DNA of 31,694 nucleotides. It comes from DASZQY01 sp036511595 (GTDB lineage: Bacteria > Pseudomonadota > Alphaproteobacteria > Rhizobiales > Kaistiaceae). The translations under genes were made by a program, and so were the position numbers. This document shows positions 1-7,445 of this stretch, piece after piece (the stretch's first letter is position 1; each line of letters opens with the position of its first letter). The notes beneath the pieces were generated by a model, which did not search any database, was not told where the DNA came from, and was given only the letters and a program-made list of their open reading frames with translations. Where the stretch lies: positions 1-31,694 of the forward strand of contig DATCBY010000057.1 in the NCBI GenBank assembly GCA_036511595.1. The letters are read 5' to 3'.

Positions 1-787
1 CCTCGCCCTGGAACATGCGGTTACCGACCTGGCGCTTCGGATACTGGATCAGCAGCCGCCGCTGGGCGCGCTCGACGAACACGATGAACGCAACCACCAC
101 GATCGCCATGATTGCCACGGCGACGATGATGATCGGCGACAGCGCCCCCTCCCGGCCGAGTTCCAGCGTGCCGGTGATGGCATGAGGGAGGTTGGCGACG
201 ATCCCGGAAAAGATGATCAGCGACAGCCCGTTGCCGATGCCCCGCGCAGTGATCTGCTCACCCACCCACATCAGGAACATCGTCCCGCCGGTCAGCGTGA
301 TCATCGTCGTGATGAGGAAGAACGGGCCTGGGCTGATGACGATGTTGCTCGCCCCCTCCAGCCCGATGCCGATGCCGTAGGACTGCAGCGCCGCCAGGAT
401 AACCGTCCCGTAGCGCGTGTACTGATTGATGACCTTGCGTCCCTGCTCGCCCTCCTTTTTGAGGGCCTCGAGCGTCGGGATGATCGACGTCATCAGCTGG
501 ATGATGATTGACGAGGAAATATAGGGCATCACGCCCAGCGCAAAGATCGCCATGCGGCCGACCGCGCCGCCGGCGAACATGTTGAACATCCCGAGAATGC
601 CGCTCTGCTGGGTATTGAAAGCGTGCTCGAGAGCCGTCGGGTTGATGCCGGGCACCGGGATGTACGTGCCGAGCCGATAGATGAGCAGCGCGCCAAGCGT
701 GAACCAGATGCGCTTCTTCAGCGCCTCGGCTTTGGCGAACGCTCCGAAATTGAGATTGGCCGCGAGTTGTTCTGCCGCTGACGCCAT
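1..787 (-). CDS. secY: Protein translocase subunit SecY (N-terminal 262 residues, runs off left edge)
   Basis: Central channel subunit of the SecYEG translocon in the inner membrane, which threads unfolded secretory and membrane proteins. The visible part starts MASAAEQLAANLNFGAFAKA, followed by a first membrane segment at about residues 27-45 and the conserved plug-region sequence with YIPVPGIN. Further hydrophobic helices include ones with GVMPYISSSIIIQL and a late VAIMAIVVVAFIVFVERAQRR. Families are usually about 440 residues, so roughly 180 C-terminal residues lie outside. The ATG is preceded by GGAG about ten bases upstream. It is the last visible gene of the spc block, 28 nt after rplO, its usual position. 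Identification is by family knowledge and is very secure. Confidence 0.97.
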   Translation of the reverse strand, partial: MASAAEQLAANLNFGAFAKAEALKKRIWFTLGALLIYRLGTYIPVPGINPTALEHAFNTQQSGILGMFNMFAGGAVGRMAIFALGVMPYISSSIIIQLMTSIIPTLEALKKEGEQGRKVINQYTRYGTVILAALQSYGIGIGLEGASNIVISPGPFFLITTMITLTGGTMFLMWVGEQITARGIGNGLSLIIFSGIVANLPHAITGTLELGREGALSPIIIVAVAIMAIVVVAFIVFVERAQRRLLIQYPKRQVGNRMFQGE

Positions 788-815
788 GGTTCGCTCCGTT
801 CCGCCCGCTTGCGCG

Positions 816-1295
816 TTATTCGGCCGACTTCGCTACCGCCCCCAGAATCTTCACCGAGCCACCGGCCTTCTCGATGGCCGCGATCGCCGGCTTCGATGCG
901 CCGGCCACTTCCAACGCAATATTCGCCGTAATCTCGCCGTCGCCGAGGATGCGCACACCGTCCAGCGCCCGGCGGACAAGCCCGGCTTGCTTGAGTACCG
1001 CCGCCGTGATCGGCGCCTTGCCGTCAAGCTTGCCCGAGTCGATCGCCTTCTGGATTGTGCCGACGCTTACTTCATTGAAGCTCTTGGCGAATATGTTGTT
1101 GAAACCGCGCTTCGGCAACCGCCGATGCAGCGGCATTTGCCCGCCTTCGAAGCCCTTTATGGCGACGCCGGTGCGGGCCTTCTGGCCCTTGACGCCGCGC
1201 CCGGCAGTCTTGCCCTTGCCGGAACCGATACCGCGGCCGACACGCATCCGATTCTTGGTGGCGCCGGCCTTGTCGGCCAATTCATGCAGTTTCAT
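816..1295 (-). CDS. rplO: 50S ribosomal protein L15
   Basis: Large-subunit protein of 159 residues that joins late in 50S assembly and contacts 23S rRNA with an extended N-terminal arm. The start MKLHELADKAGATKNR and the glycine/lysine/arginine-rich arm at residues 18-41 (GRGIGSGKGKTAGRG) are the L15 signature. The globular C-terminal part contains the family's hydrophobic ILGDGE segment. It sits between rpmD (25 nt upstream) and secY (28 nt downstream), as in spc operons generally. The length is slightly above the 144 of E. coli, through a short alanine-rich tail. No anomaly is visible. Confidence 0.98.
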   Translation of the reverse strand: MKLHELADKAGATKNRMRVGRGIGSGKGKTAGRGVKGQKARTGVAIKGFEGGQMPLHRRLPKRGFNNIFAKSFNEVSVGTIQKAIDSGKLDGKAPITAAVLKQAGLVRRALDGVRILGDGEITANIALEVAGASKPAIAAIEKAGGSVKILGAVAKSAE

Positions 1296-1320
1296 CGTTC
1301 TTCCCCAAAAACCGCGCGCG

Positions 1321-1521
1321 CTACGCTTCGTCGACGACGCGCACGAGATGCTTCACCTTGGCAATCATGCCCCGCACAGACGGCGTGTCCTGCAGGGTCT
1401 TGCGCCGGCGGATACGGTTGAGGCCGAGACCGATCAAGGTGGCGCGCTGATCTGCCGGACGGCGGATCGGACTGCCGATCTGCTCGACCGTTACCGTCTT
1501 GCCCGTACTTTTCTTGGCCAT
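1321..1521 (-). CDS. rpmD: 50S ribosomal protein L30
   Basis: Small large-subunit protein of 66 residues. I chose the ATG giving MAKKSTGKTVTVEQIGSPIR because it begins 2 nt after the rpsE stop and matches the family length (about 60). A longer in-frame reading upstream only overlaps rpsE. The family motif is visible as TLIGLGLNRIRRRKTLQDTP followed by VRGMIAKVKHLVRV. L30 occupies the standard place between S5 and L15, and the tight spacing to rpsE suggests translational coupling. Confidence 0.96.
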   Translation of the reverse strand: MAKKSTGKTVTVEQIGSPIRRPADQRATLIGLGLNRIRRRKTLQDTPSVRGMIAKVKHLVRVVDEA

Positions 1522-1523
1522 GG

Positions 1524-2090
1524 CTATGCCTCGACCGCTTCTACATCCACGTCGCGGCGGCGCGACTGCAAGGTCGAAACCTTGATTCCGCGACGCGCCG
1601 CGACGCCACGCGGACTGTCCTCGTTGCCGAGGGCGTCGAACGTGGCGCGCACCATGTTGTAGGGGTTGGATGAGCCGAAGGACTTCGCCACCACGTCCTG
1701 GACGCCAAGCGTCTCGAATACGGCGCGCATCGGGCCGCCGGCAATGATGCCGGTACCGGGAGGCGCCGCGCGGCAAACGACCTTGCCGGCGCCATGGCGC
1801 CCCATGACGTCGTGATGGAGCGTGCGGCCCTCGCGCAGCGGCACGCGGATCAGGCCGCGCTTGGCAGCCTCCGTCGCCTTGCGAATGGCCTCCGGCACTT
1901 CGCGCGCCTTGCCGTGGCCGAAGCCGACGCGCCCCTTCTGGTCACCGACGACGACGAGTGCCGCAAAACCGAAGCGCCGGCCGCCCTTGACCACCTTCGC
2001 GACACGATTGATGTGGACGAGCTTGTCGACGAATTCGCTGTCTTCGCGATCCCGACCGCCCCGTTCGCGTTGGTGTGGTTCTCTTGCCAT
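1524..2090 (-). CDS. rpsE: 30S ribosomal protein S5
   Basis: Small-subunit protein of 188 residues that helps form the mRNA entry region and influences decoding accuracy. The N-terminal double-stranded-RNA-binding-like domain carries FVDKLVHINRVAKVVKGGRR and the glycine-rich GDQKGRVGFGHGKA. The second domain contains GRHGAGKVVCRAAPPGTGII and the conserved SSNPYNMVRAT. The acidic/arginine-rich N-terminal extension (EPHQRERGGRDRE) is usual in alphaproteobacteria. It lies 53 nt after rplR and 2 nt before rpmD. Confidence 0.98.
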   Translation of the reverse strand: MAREPHQRERGGRDREDSEFVDKLVHINRVAKVVKGGRRFGFAALVVVGDQKGRVGFGHGKAREVPEAIRKATEAAKRGLIRVPLREGRTLHHDVMGRHGAGKVVCRAAPPGTGIIAGGPMRAVFETLGVQDVVAKSFGSSNPYNMVRATFDALGNEDSPRGVAARRGIKVSTLQSRRRDVDVEAVEA

Positions 2091-2143
2091 GTTTTGTCCG
2101 TTGATCCGATATCGTTGTCAGGGCGCCCCGGTTCAAGGGTGCG

Positions 2144-2500
2144 TCAGAAGCTGAGCCCGCCCTCCCGGGCGCCGTCCGCGAGCGCCTTCACGCGCCCGTG
2201 ATAGAGGTAGCGACCGCGATCAAACACGACTTCCTTGACGCCGGCCTTGGTCGCCCGCTCGGCAACCAGCTTGCCGACCTCGGCAGCCGCCGCGGTGTCG
2301 GCACCGGTCTTCAGCTTGTCCTTCAGGTCGGCGTCGCGCGACGAAGCCGCCGCGAGCGTCTTGCCGTCGCTGTCGTCGATGACCTGGGCATAGATGTGCT
2401 TGGACGAGCGGAAAATGCTGAGGCGCAGGCGGCCGCGCGCGGCGGCGCGGACGGCGCTGCGGACACGGAAAATGCGGCGTTCGCGGGTCGAGGTGGTCAT
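2144..2500 (-). CDS. rplR: 50S ribosomal protein L18
   Basis: 5S rRNA-binding large-subunit protein of 118 residues. I chose the ATG giving MTTSTRERRIFRVRSAVRAA because it starts 5 nt after the rplF stop and gives the family length (about 117). Upstream in-frame residues only overlap rplF. Characteristic segments are LRLSIFRSSKHIYAQVIDD, the mid-protein GADTAAAAEVGKLVAERA, and the C-terminal VVFDRGRYLYHGRVKALADG, which is nearly diagnostic. With L5 and L25 families it forms the 5S RNP of the central protuberance. Confidence 0.97.
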   Translation of the reverse strand: MTTSTRERRIFRVRSAVRAAARGRLRLSIFRSSKHIYAQVIDDSDGKTLAAASSRDADLKDKLKTGADTAAAAEVGKLVAERATKAGVKEVVFDRGRYLYHGRVKALADGAREGGLSF

Positions 2501-2505
2501 GGCCG

Positions 2506-3039
2506 TTACTTCTTCTTCCCTTCCTTGCGGAAGATATGTTCGTCGGAATACTTCACGCCCTTGCCCTTGTAAGGCTCTGGCTTGCGGAACTGTCGGATCT
2601 CGGCGGCAACCTGTCCGACCTTCTGCTTGTCCGAGCCGGTGATCACGATTTCCGTCGGCTTCGGGCACTCGATCTTGATGCCGGCCGGGATGGCAAAGAC
2701 CACGTCGTGGCTGTAGCCGAGGTTGAGCTGCAGGTTCTTGCCGGCGACGGCCGCGCGGAAACCCACCCCGTTGATCTCGAGCTTGCGCTCGAAGCCGACG
2801 GTGACGCCCTTCATCAGGTTCGACACCATGGTGCGCGACATGCCCCACGCCGAGCGTGCCTTCTTGGTCTCGCTGCTCGGCTCAATCGAAATCTTGCCGT
2901 CGGAGAACTTCACATGCACTTCGTCGCTCGCCAGGAACGACAGCTCGCCCTTGGGTCCCTTCACAGTCACCGACTGGCCGTTGACGTTGGCCGTCACGCC
3001 CTTCGGCACCGATACTGACTTCTTGCCAATTCGCGACAT
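2506..3039 (-). CDS. rplF: 50S ribosomal protein L6
   Basis: Large-subunit protein of 177 residues located near the factor-binding site of the 50S subunit. The start MSRIGKKSVSVPKGVTA is the L6 signature. Two tandem related L6 domains follow, the second carrying FERKLEINGVGFRAAV and LGYSHDVVFAIPAGI. The C-terminus has the conserved run ending KGKGVKYSDEHIFRKEGKKK. Length equals the E. coli protein (177). It lies 42 nt after rpsH and 5 nt before rplR. Confidence 0.98.
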   Translation of the reverse strand: MSRIGKKSVSVPKGVTANVNGQSVTVKGPKGELSFLASDEVHVKFSDGKISIEPSSETKKARSAWGMSRTMVSNLMKGVTVGFERKLEINGVGFRAAVAGKNLQLNLGYSHDVVFAIPAGIKIECPKPTEIVITGSDKQKVGQVAAEIRQFRKPEPYKGKGVKYSDEHIFRKEGKKK

Positions 3040-3081
3040 TTCAACCGTTCCGATCCACGAAAACCTGTTCGCCCGACCGCG

Positions 3082-3480
3082 CTAGAACACGCGGCAGAGC
3101 ACTTCTCCCCCGACATTCTGGTCGCGCGCCTCGGCATCCGACATCACGCCCTTCGGAGTCGAAAGGATCGAGACGCCTAGACCGTTGGCGACGCGCGGTA
3201 TGTTCTTCACCGAGACGTAGACCCGGCGGCCCGGACGAGAAACGCGTTCAACATCGCGGATAACCGGCTCGCCGTCGTAATACTTCAGCTCGATCTCGAA
3301 CTCGGAACGACCGTTGTCGAAATCGACGGTCGAATAGCCGCGGATGTAGCCTTCGTGCTGGAGCACGTCGAGAACGTGCCGGCGAAGTTGCGAGCCCGGC
3401 GTCGACACCTTGGAACTCTTGCGCATCTGCGCGTTGCGGATGCGGGTCAGCATGTCGCCGAGCGGATCGGACATTGTCAT
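3082..3480 (-). CDS. rpsH: 30S ribosomal protein S8
   Basis: Small-subunit assembly protein of 132 residues that binds helix 21 of 16S rRNA. In E. coli, S8 also represses its own spc operon by binding the rplE mRNA start; whether that holds here was not assessed. The sequence has SDPLGDMLTRIRNAQMRKSS near the N-terminus and the RNA-binding C-terminal motif around VLSTPKGVMSDAEAR-like residues (seen as ILSTPKGVMSDAEARDQNVG). Two methionines compete as start: position 3480 (MTMSDPLG) or 3474 (MSDPLG). I kept the outer one, which follows GGAG in the rpsN-rpsH gap of 13 nt. Confidence 0.97.
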   Translation of the reverse strand: MTMSDPLGDMLTRIRNAQMRKSSKVSTPGSQLRRHVLDVLQHEGYIRGYSTVDFDNGRSEFEIELKYYDGEPVIRDVERVSRPGRRVYVSVKNIPRVANGLGVSILSTPKGVMSDAEARDQNVGGEVLCRVF

Positions 3481-3493
3481 CGCGTGTCTCTCC

Positions 3494-3799
3494 TCACCAG
3501 CTCGACTTGACCAGCCCGGGGATCATCCCGGCCGACCCGAGATCGCGCAGCGCGATGCGCGACATCCTCAGCTTGCGATAGACGCCGCGCGGGCGGCCGG
3601 TGATCTCGCAGCGGTTGCGAATGCGCACGGCCGACGAATTACGCGGCATCTCGGCCAGCTTGAGGCGTGCCTGGAAGCGCTCCTCCTGAGAAATGCTCTC
3701 GTCGTTTGCCATGCGCTTCAACTCGGCGCGCTTGCCCGCGAGCCGCGCCACCATCTTGCGCCGGCGGTTGTTTTTCTCAATCGAACTTTTCTTTGCCAT
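3494..3799 (-). CDS. rpsN: 30S ribosomal protein S14 (zinc-independent long form)
   Basis: Small-subunit head protein of 101 residues. It begins MAKKSSIEKNNRRRKMV and ends with the conserved RCEITGRPRGVYRKLRMSRI block followed by GMIPGLVKSSW, a strongly conserved S14 C-terminus. The CxxC pairs of the short zinc-binding S14 type are absent, and the about 100-residue length fits the zinc-independent form usual in proteobacteria. It lies 21 nt after rplE and 13 nt before rpsH, its normal spc-operon place. Confidence 0.97.
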   Translation of the reverse strand: MAKKSSIEKNNRRRKMVARLAGKRAELKRMANDESISQEERFQARLKLAEMPRNSSAVRIRNRCEITGRPRGVYRKLRMSRIALRDLGSAGMIPGLVKSSW

Positions 3800-3820
3800 T
3801 TCGGCCCTGTCCTAAGTCGG

Positions 3821-4378
3821 CTATTGGCGGAACGGAAAATCGAAGGCCTTGAGCAGCGCACGCGCTTCATCGTCGCTCGCCGCTGTCGTGCATACGATCA
3901 CGTCCATGCCCCAGATCTCGTCAACGTCGTCGTAGTTGATCTCCGGGAAAATGATGTGCTCCTTGATGCCCATTGCGAAGTTGCCACGCCCGTCGAAGCT
4001 CTTCGGGTTGAGCCCGCGGAAGTCGCGCACGCGCGGCAGCGCCACGGTCACCAAGCGGTCGAGGAAGTCGTACATGCGGTCGCGGCGCAACGTCACCCGT
4101 CCGCCGATCGGCATGTTCTCGCGCAGCTTGTAGGTGGCGATCGACTTGCGCGATTTCGTCACGGCCGGCTTCTGCCCGGCAATCTTGGCGAGATCGGCGA
4201 GCGCCGACGTCACCTTCTTGGAATCGTTGACCGCCTCGCCGATGCCCATGTTGAGCACGATCTTGTCGATGCGCGGCACTTCCATCGCATTCTTGTAGCC
4301 GAACTCCTCGACCAGAGCCGGACGGATCTTGTCACGGTAGGCGGCCTTGAGGCGCGGTTCGTATTTGGTCTCAGGCAT
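3821..4378 (-). CDS. rplE: 50S ribosomal protein L5
   Basis: Large-subunit 5S rRNA-binding protein of 185 residues, part of the central protuberance and of bridge B1b. I chose the ATG giving MPETKYEPRLKAAYRDKI, which overlaps the rplX stop by 8 nt; the in-frame extension upstream lies inside rplX and is not L5-like. Family motifs are PRIDKIVLNMGIGEAVNDSK, TLRRDRMYDFLDRLV, RDFRGLNPKSFDGRGNF and the end with GMDVIVCTTAASDDEARALL. Length agrees with alphaproteobacterial L5. The 8-nt overlap suggests translational coupling to rplX. Confidence 0.97.
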   Translation of the reverse strand: MPETKYEPRLKAAYRDKIRPALVEEFGYKNAMEVPRIDKIVLNMGIGEAVNDSKKVTSALADLAKIAGQKPAVTKSRKSIATYKLRENMPIGGRVTLRRDRMYDFLDRLVTVALPRVRDFRGLNPKSFDGRGNFAMGIKEHIIFPEINYDDVDEIWGMDVIVCTTAASDDEARALLKAFDFPFRQ

Positions 4379-4685
4379 CGATCGTATCTCCTGTCCGCTT
4401 GGCAAAGCGGACCTTGCGGCCGTCCGGCGCGTCGCGGAAACCGACCCGCGTCGCCTTGCCGCTGGCATCGGTCAGCGCGATGTTCGAAATGTGAATGGAC
4501 AGTTCCTTGGTGATGATGCCGCCCTGCTCGCGCGCCGACTGGCGCTGGTGCTTCCGCACCACATTGATGCCACGCACCACCGCGCGGCTTTCCTTCGGCA
4601 GCATCTCGATCACTTCGCCGGTCTTGCCCTTGTCGCGGCCGGCGATGACGATGACGTTGTCGCCCTTGCGAATCCTGGCGGCCAT
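4371..4685 (-). CDS. rplX: 50S ribosomal protein L24
   Basis: Early 50S assembly initiator of 104 residues, with an N-terminal KOW domain. The start MAARIRKGDNVIVIAGRDKG contains the KOW-type beta-barrel motif, followed by TGEVIEMLPKESRAVVRGIN and the HISNIALTD segment typical of L24. Its ATG overlaps the rplN stop by one base (TAATG) and its own end overlaps rplE by 8 nt, so translation of the three genes is probably coupled. Confidence 0.97.
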   Translation of the reverse strand: MAARIRKGDNVIVIAGRDKGKTGEVIEMLPKESRAVVRGINVVRKHQRQSAREQGGIITKELSIHISNIALTDASGKATRVGFRDAPDGRKVRFAKRTGDTIDA

Positions 4686-5053
4686 TACAAAACCTCCGGG
4701 GCGAGCGAGATGATCTTCATGTGGTTCTTGGCACGCAGTTCGCGCGGCACTGGCCCGAAGATGCGCGTGCCGACCGGCTCCGACTGATTATTGATGAGCA
4801 CCGCCGCGTTGCGGTCGAAGCGGATGACGCTGCCGTCGGCGCGGCGGATATCCTTTGCCGTGCGCACGACCACCGCCTTCATCACGTCGCCCTTCTTCAC
4901 GCGTCCGCGCGGAATGGCTTCCTTGACCGAGACGACGATGATGTCGCCGACCGAGGCGTACTTGCGCTTAGATCCGCCGAGGACCTTGATGCACATGACG
5001 CGGCGGGCGCCGGAATTATCCGCCACATCGAGGTTCGTCTGCATCTGGATCAT
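4685..5053 (-). CDS. rplN: 50S ribosomal protein L14
   Basis: Large-subunit interface protein of 122 residues, exactly the usual length. It starts MIQMQTNLDVADNSGARRVM and contains GDIIVVSVKEAIPRGRVKKG, VRTAKDIRRADGS and the conserved FDRNAAVLINNQSEPVGTRI followed by FGPVPRELR. L14 forms part of bridge B8 with 16S rRNA and contacts L19. A perfect 8-bp hairpin lies in the 56-nt gap before it, after rpsQ. Confidence 0.98.
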   Translation of the reverse strand: MIQMQTNLDVADNSGARRVMCIKVLGGSKRKYASVGDIIVVSVKEAIPRGRVKKGDVMKAVVVRTAKDIRRADGSVIRFDRNAAVLINNQSEPVGTRIFGPVPRELRAKNHMKIISLAPEVL

Positions 5054-5080
5054 GTCAGTCTACTCTTCTCTGCTTCCCGG

Positions 5081-5100
5081 TCCGGCGCCTCTGCGCCGGA
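5081..5100 (-). other. Hairpin between rpsQ and rplN
   Basis: A perfect 8-bp stem (TCCGGCGC with GCGCCGGA) and a 4-base loop lie in the 56-nt gap between rpsQ and rplN. No T-tract follows on the transcribed strand, so it is more likely an mRNA processing or stability element than a terminator. Its role is inference only. Confidence 0.55.
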
Positions 5101-5109
5101 AATTCTCAA

Positions 5110-5352
5110 CTACTTGGCAGCCGCCTGGTCGAGCACGACCCAGCGCTTGTTCTTAGAGATCGGCACGCTCTCCTCGATGGATACCTGGTCGCCGACCTTG
5201 AACTTATTGGCGGCGTCGTGCGCGTGATACTTCTTCGACCGGCGGATCGTCTTCTTGAGTACCGGGTGCGTGAAGCGACGCTCGACAAGGACGACGATCG
5301 TCTTGTCGTTCTTGTCGCTGACGACGGTGCCCTGCAGGACGCGTTTCGGCAT
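5110..5352 (-). CDS. rpsQ: 30S ribosomal protein S17
   Basis: Primary 16S rRNA-binding protein of 80 residues with an OB fold. The start MPKRVLQGTVVSDKNDKTIV, the central VERRFTHPVLKKTIRRSKKY and HAHDAANKFKVGDQVSIEES, and the terminal SKNKRWVVLD are the family pattern. It follows rpmC by 4 nt and precedes rplN, the conserved L29-S17-L14 order. Confidence 0.98.
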   Translation of the reverse strand: MPKRVLQGTVVSDKNDKTIVVLVERRFTHPVLKKTIRRSKKYHAHDAANKFKVGDQVSIEESVPISKNKRWVVLDQAAAK

Positions 5353-5356
5353 TGTC

Positions 5357-5602
5357 TTACTTGCCCTTTGTCTTCGTCTTCGACGCCGGCTTCGCCTTCG
5401 TCGCGGTCTTCGGCGCAGCCACGCCCTGGGCGGCGATCGTGGTCAGGCGCGCGATATCGCGGCGCACCTGGCGCACCCGCGCCGTATTCTCAAGCTGGCC
5501 GCTGGCGCGCTGAAAACGCAGGTTGAACTGCTCCTTCTTCAGGCGGTCGATCTCGTCGCCCACCTGGTCGCCGCTCATCAACCGAATATCCGCCGGCTTC
5601 AT
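5357..5602 (-). CDS. rpmC: 50S ribosomal protein L29
   Basis: Small two-helix protein at the polypeptide exit tunnel, close to the binding site of trigger factor and SRP on L23. The core is residues 1-62 or so (MKPADIRLMSGDQVGDEIDR, LKKEQFNLRFQRASGQLEN, VRQVRRDIARLTTI). After the core comes an approximately 20-residue alanine/lysine/threonine-rich tail, making 81 residues against 63 in E. coli. The tail is low-complexity and basic, so rRNA contact is plausible but not shown. Spacing is 19 nt after rplP and 4 nt before rpsQ. Confidence 0.96.
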   Translation of the reverse strand: MKPADIRLMSGDQVGDEIDRLKKEQFNLRFQRASGQLENTARVRQVRRDIARLTTIAAQGVAAPKTATKAKPASKTKTKGK

Positions 5603-5621
5603 CGTCTTCTTCCCCTACCCG

Positions 5622-6035
5622 CTAGTCGGCGATGCGCTGTACGAAGCGCGTGCGCACTGGCAGCTTCGCCGCGCCGAGGCGCAGCGCTTCCTTCGCCAGT
5701 TCCACCGGCACGCCGTCAATTTCGAACATGATTCGGCCGGGCTTGACCCGGGCCGCCCAGAATTCCGGCGTGCCCTTGCCCTTGCCCATGCGCACCTCGG
5801 TCGGCTTCTTCGAAACCGGCACGTCCGGGAACACCCGGATCCAGACGCGGCCGGCGCGCTTCATCTCGCGTGTGATCGCGCGGCGCGCCGCCTCGATCTG
5901 CCGTGCCGTCACCCGCTCCGGCTCAAGCGCACGCAAGCCGAACGCGCCGAACGTCAGTTCAGCCGCCGACGTCGCGGTGCCGTGGATACGGCCCTTGAAG
6001 GCTTTGCGGTATTTGGTGCGCTTGGGCTGCAACAT
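5622..6035 (-). CDS. rplP: 50S ribosomal protein L16
   Basis: Large-subunit protein of 137 residues near the A-site tRNA elbow and 5S rRNA. It begins MLQPKRTKYRKAFKGRIHGT and shows FGAFGLRALEPERVTARQIE, RRAITREMKRAGRVWIRVFP and the conserved RMGKGKGTPEFWAARVKPG. The E. coli homologue carries a hydroxylated arginine in this region; the equivalent residue appears present. It lies between rpsC and rpmC as expected. Confidence 0.98.
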   Translation of the reverse strand: MLQPKRTKYRKAFKGRIHGTATSAAELTFGAFGLRALEPERVTARQIEAARRAITREMKRAGRVWIRVFPDVPVSKKPTEVRMGKGKGTPEFWAARVKPGRIMFEIDGVPVELAKEALRLGAAKLPVRTRFVQRIAD

Positions 6036-6057
6036 GGATCTGCTCTCTCAAAATCTC

Positions 6058-6768
6058 TCAGGCCGCCGGCTCGCGACGGCGCTGACCGCCGCCCTGCTCG
6101 GAAGCCTCGGCCTGACGGCGCTCGGAGGCCATCGGGTCGTGCTCCAGTATCTCGCCCTTGAACACCCAGACCTTCACGCCACAGGTCCCATAGGCGGTGT
6201 TGGCCGTCGCCGAACCGTAGTCGACGTCGGCGCGCAATGTGTGCAGCGGCACGCGGCCTTCGCGGTACCACTCCGTCCGCGCGATTTCGGCACCGCCGAG
6301 GCGACCGCCGCAGGTGATGCGGATGCCCTCGGCACCAAGCCGCATGGCCGATTGCACCGCGCGCTTCATGGCGCGGCGGAAGGCAATGCGCCGCTCGAGC
6401 TGCTGCGCGATCGACGCTGCGATCAGGTTGGCGTCGGTTTCCGGCTTGCGCACTTCGACGATGTTGATGTGCACTTCGGAGTCTGTCATCGAGGCAACCC
6501 GCTTGCGCAGCTTCTCGATGTCGGCGCCCTTCTTGCCGATGACGATGCCGGGGCGCGCCGAATGGATCGTGACGCGCGCCTTCTTGTGCGGGCGCTCGAT
6601 GACGATCTTGGACACCGCGGCCTGCTTCAGCTCGTCCATCAGCGTCTTGCGGATCTTCATGTCCTCATGGAGCAGGCGCCCGTATTCGCCCTTGTTGGCG
6701 AACCAGCGCGAGTCCCACGTCCGGTTGATCCCGAGCCGCAGCCCGATCGGATTTACCTTCTGGCCCAT
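6058..6768 (-). CDS. rpsC: 30S ribosomal protein S3
   Basis: Small-subunit protein of 236 residues at the mRNA entry tunnel, where it contributes to mRNA unwinding with S4 and S5. It starts MGQKVNPIGLRLGINRTWDS. A KH type-2 domain spans about residues 40-110, with the GxxG-type loop in IVIGKKGADIEKLRKR (residues 75-90). The C-terminal domain contains GAEGIRITCGGRLGGAEIAR. The last 20 or so residues (RQAEASEQGGGQRRREPAA) form a polar tail common in alphaproteobacteria. Its ATG overlaps the rplV stop by one base. Confidence 0.98.
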   Translation of the reverse strand: MGQKVNPIGLRLGINRTWDSRWFANKGEYGRLLHEDMKIRKTLMDELKQAAVSKIVIERPHKKARVTIHSARPGIVIGKKGADIEKLRKRVASMTDSEVHINIVEVRKPETDANLIAASIAQQLERRIAFRRAMKRAVQSAMRLGAEGIRITCGGRLGGAEIARTEWYREGRVPLHTLRADVDYGSATANTAYGTCGVKVWVFKGEILEHDPMASERRQAEASEQGGGQRRREPAA

Positions 6769-7148
6769 CAGGCGGTTTCCTCGACTTCACGAACGACGAT
6801 GGTCAGATGCGAGAAGCGCTTGTGGATCGAACCGACGCGCCCGCGGGCACGCGGCGTCCACCGCTTCAGGACCAGCGACTTGCCGACATGGGCTTCCGCC
6901 ACGACCAGCGAGTCGACGTCAAGCTGATGATTGTTCTCGGCGTTGGCAACCGCCGACTCCAGTGTCTTCTTGACGTCGCGGGCGATGCGCTTCTGCGAGA
7001 AGGTGAGATCGGCGAGCGCGGCCGACACCTTTTTGCCACGGATCAACTGCGCCACGAGATTGAGCTTCTGCGGCGAGATTCGGATGGTACTGGTCCGCGC
7101 CCGCGCTTCCGTGGCGGTCAGCGGCCGTTCGCGCTTGGGCTTGCTCAT
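6768..7148 (-). CDS. rplV: 50S ribosomal protein L22
   Basis: Large-subunit protein of 126 residues that lines the nascent peptide exit tunnel with a long beta-hairpin. Family segments are ARTSTIRISPQKLNLVAQLI, IRGKKVSAALADLTFSQKRI and the hairpin region VGKSLVLKRWTPRARGRVGS, followed by IHKRFSHLTIVV. In E. coli, macrolide resistance changes map to this hairpin; the residues here look wild type. It overlaps the rpsS stop by 4 nt (ATGA) and the rpsC start by 1 nt. Confidence 0.98.
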   Translation of the reverse strand: MSKPKRERPLTATEARARTSTIRISPQKLNLVAQLIRGKKVSAALADLTFSQKRIARDVKKTLESAVANAENNHQLDVDSLVVAEAHVGKSLVLKRWTPRARGRVGSIHKRFSHLTIVVREVEETA

Positions 7149-7432
7149 GCCGGCGCCCTCTTGGCTTTCTTGTCACCCGCCGTATGGCCGTGAAAGGTCC
7201 GCGTCGGCGAGAACTCGCCGAACTTGTGACCGACCATGTCCTCGCTCACCAGCACCGGGATGTGCTTGGTGCCGTTGTAAACACCGAAGGTCAGGCCGAC
7301 GAACTGCGGCAGAATGGTCGACCGCCGGCTCCACATCTTGATGACGTCGTTACGACCGCCGCTGCGCGCCTTGTCGGCTTTGCGCAGCAGGTAACCGTCG
7401 ACGAACGGACCTTTCCAGATTGAACGAGCCAC
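7145..7432 (-). CDS. rpsS: 30S ribosomal protein S19
   Basis: Small-subunit head protein of 95 residues that forms bridges B1a/B1b with the 50S and contacts A-site tRNA. It begins MARSIWKGPFVDGYLLRKAD and contains the signature WSRRSTILPQFVGLTFGVYN, GTKHIPVLVSEDMVGHKFGE and FSPTRTFHGH. Three or so extra basic residues at the C-terminus explain the length over the usual 92. It lies 13 nt after rplB. Confidence 0.98.
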   Translation of the reverse strand: MARSIWKGPFVDGYLLRKADKARSGGRNDVIKMWSRRSTILPQFVGLTFGVYNGTKHIPVLVSEDMVGHKFGEFSPTRTFHGHTAGDKKAKRAPA

Positions 7433-7445
7433 CGGTCAGCCTCTC

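Noticed and set aside
3410..6927. Plus-strand frames of 367 and 431 codons antisense to ribosomal protein genes
   Set aside because: They cross several true genes and gene boundaries, show no conserved domain and follow the antisense codon-phase pattern.
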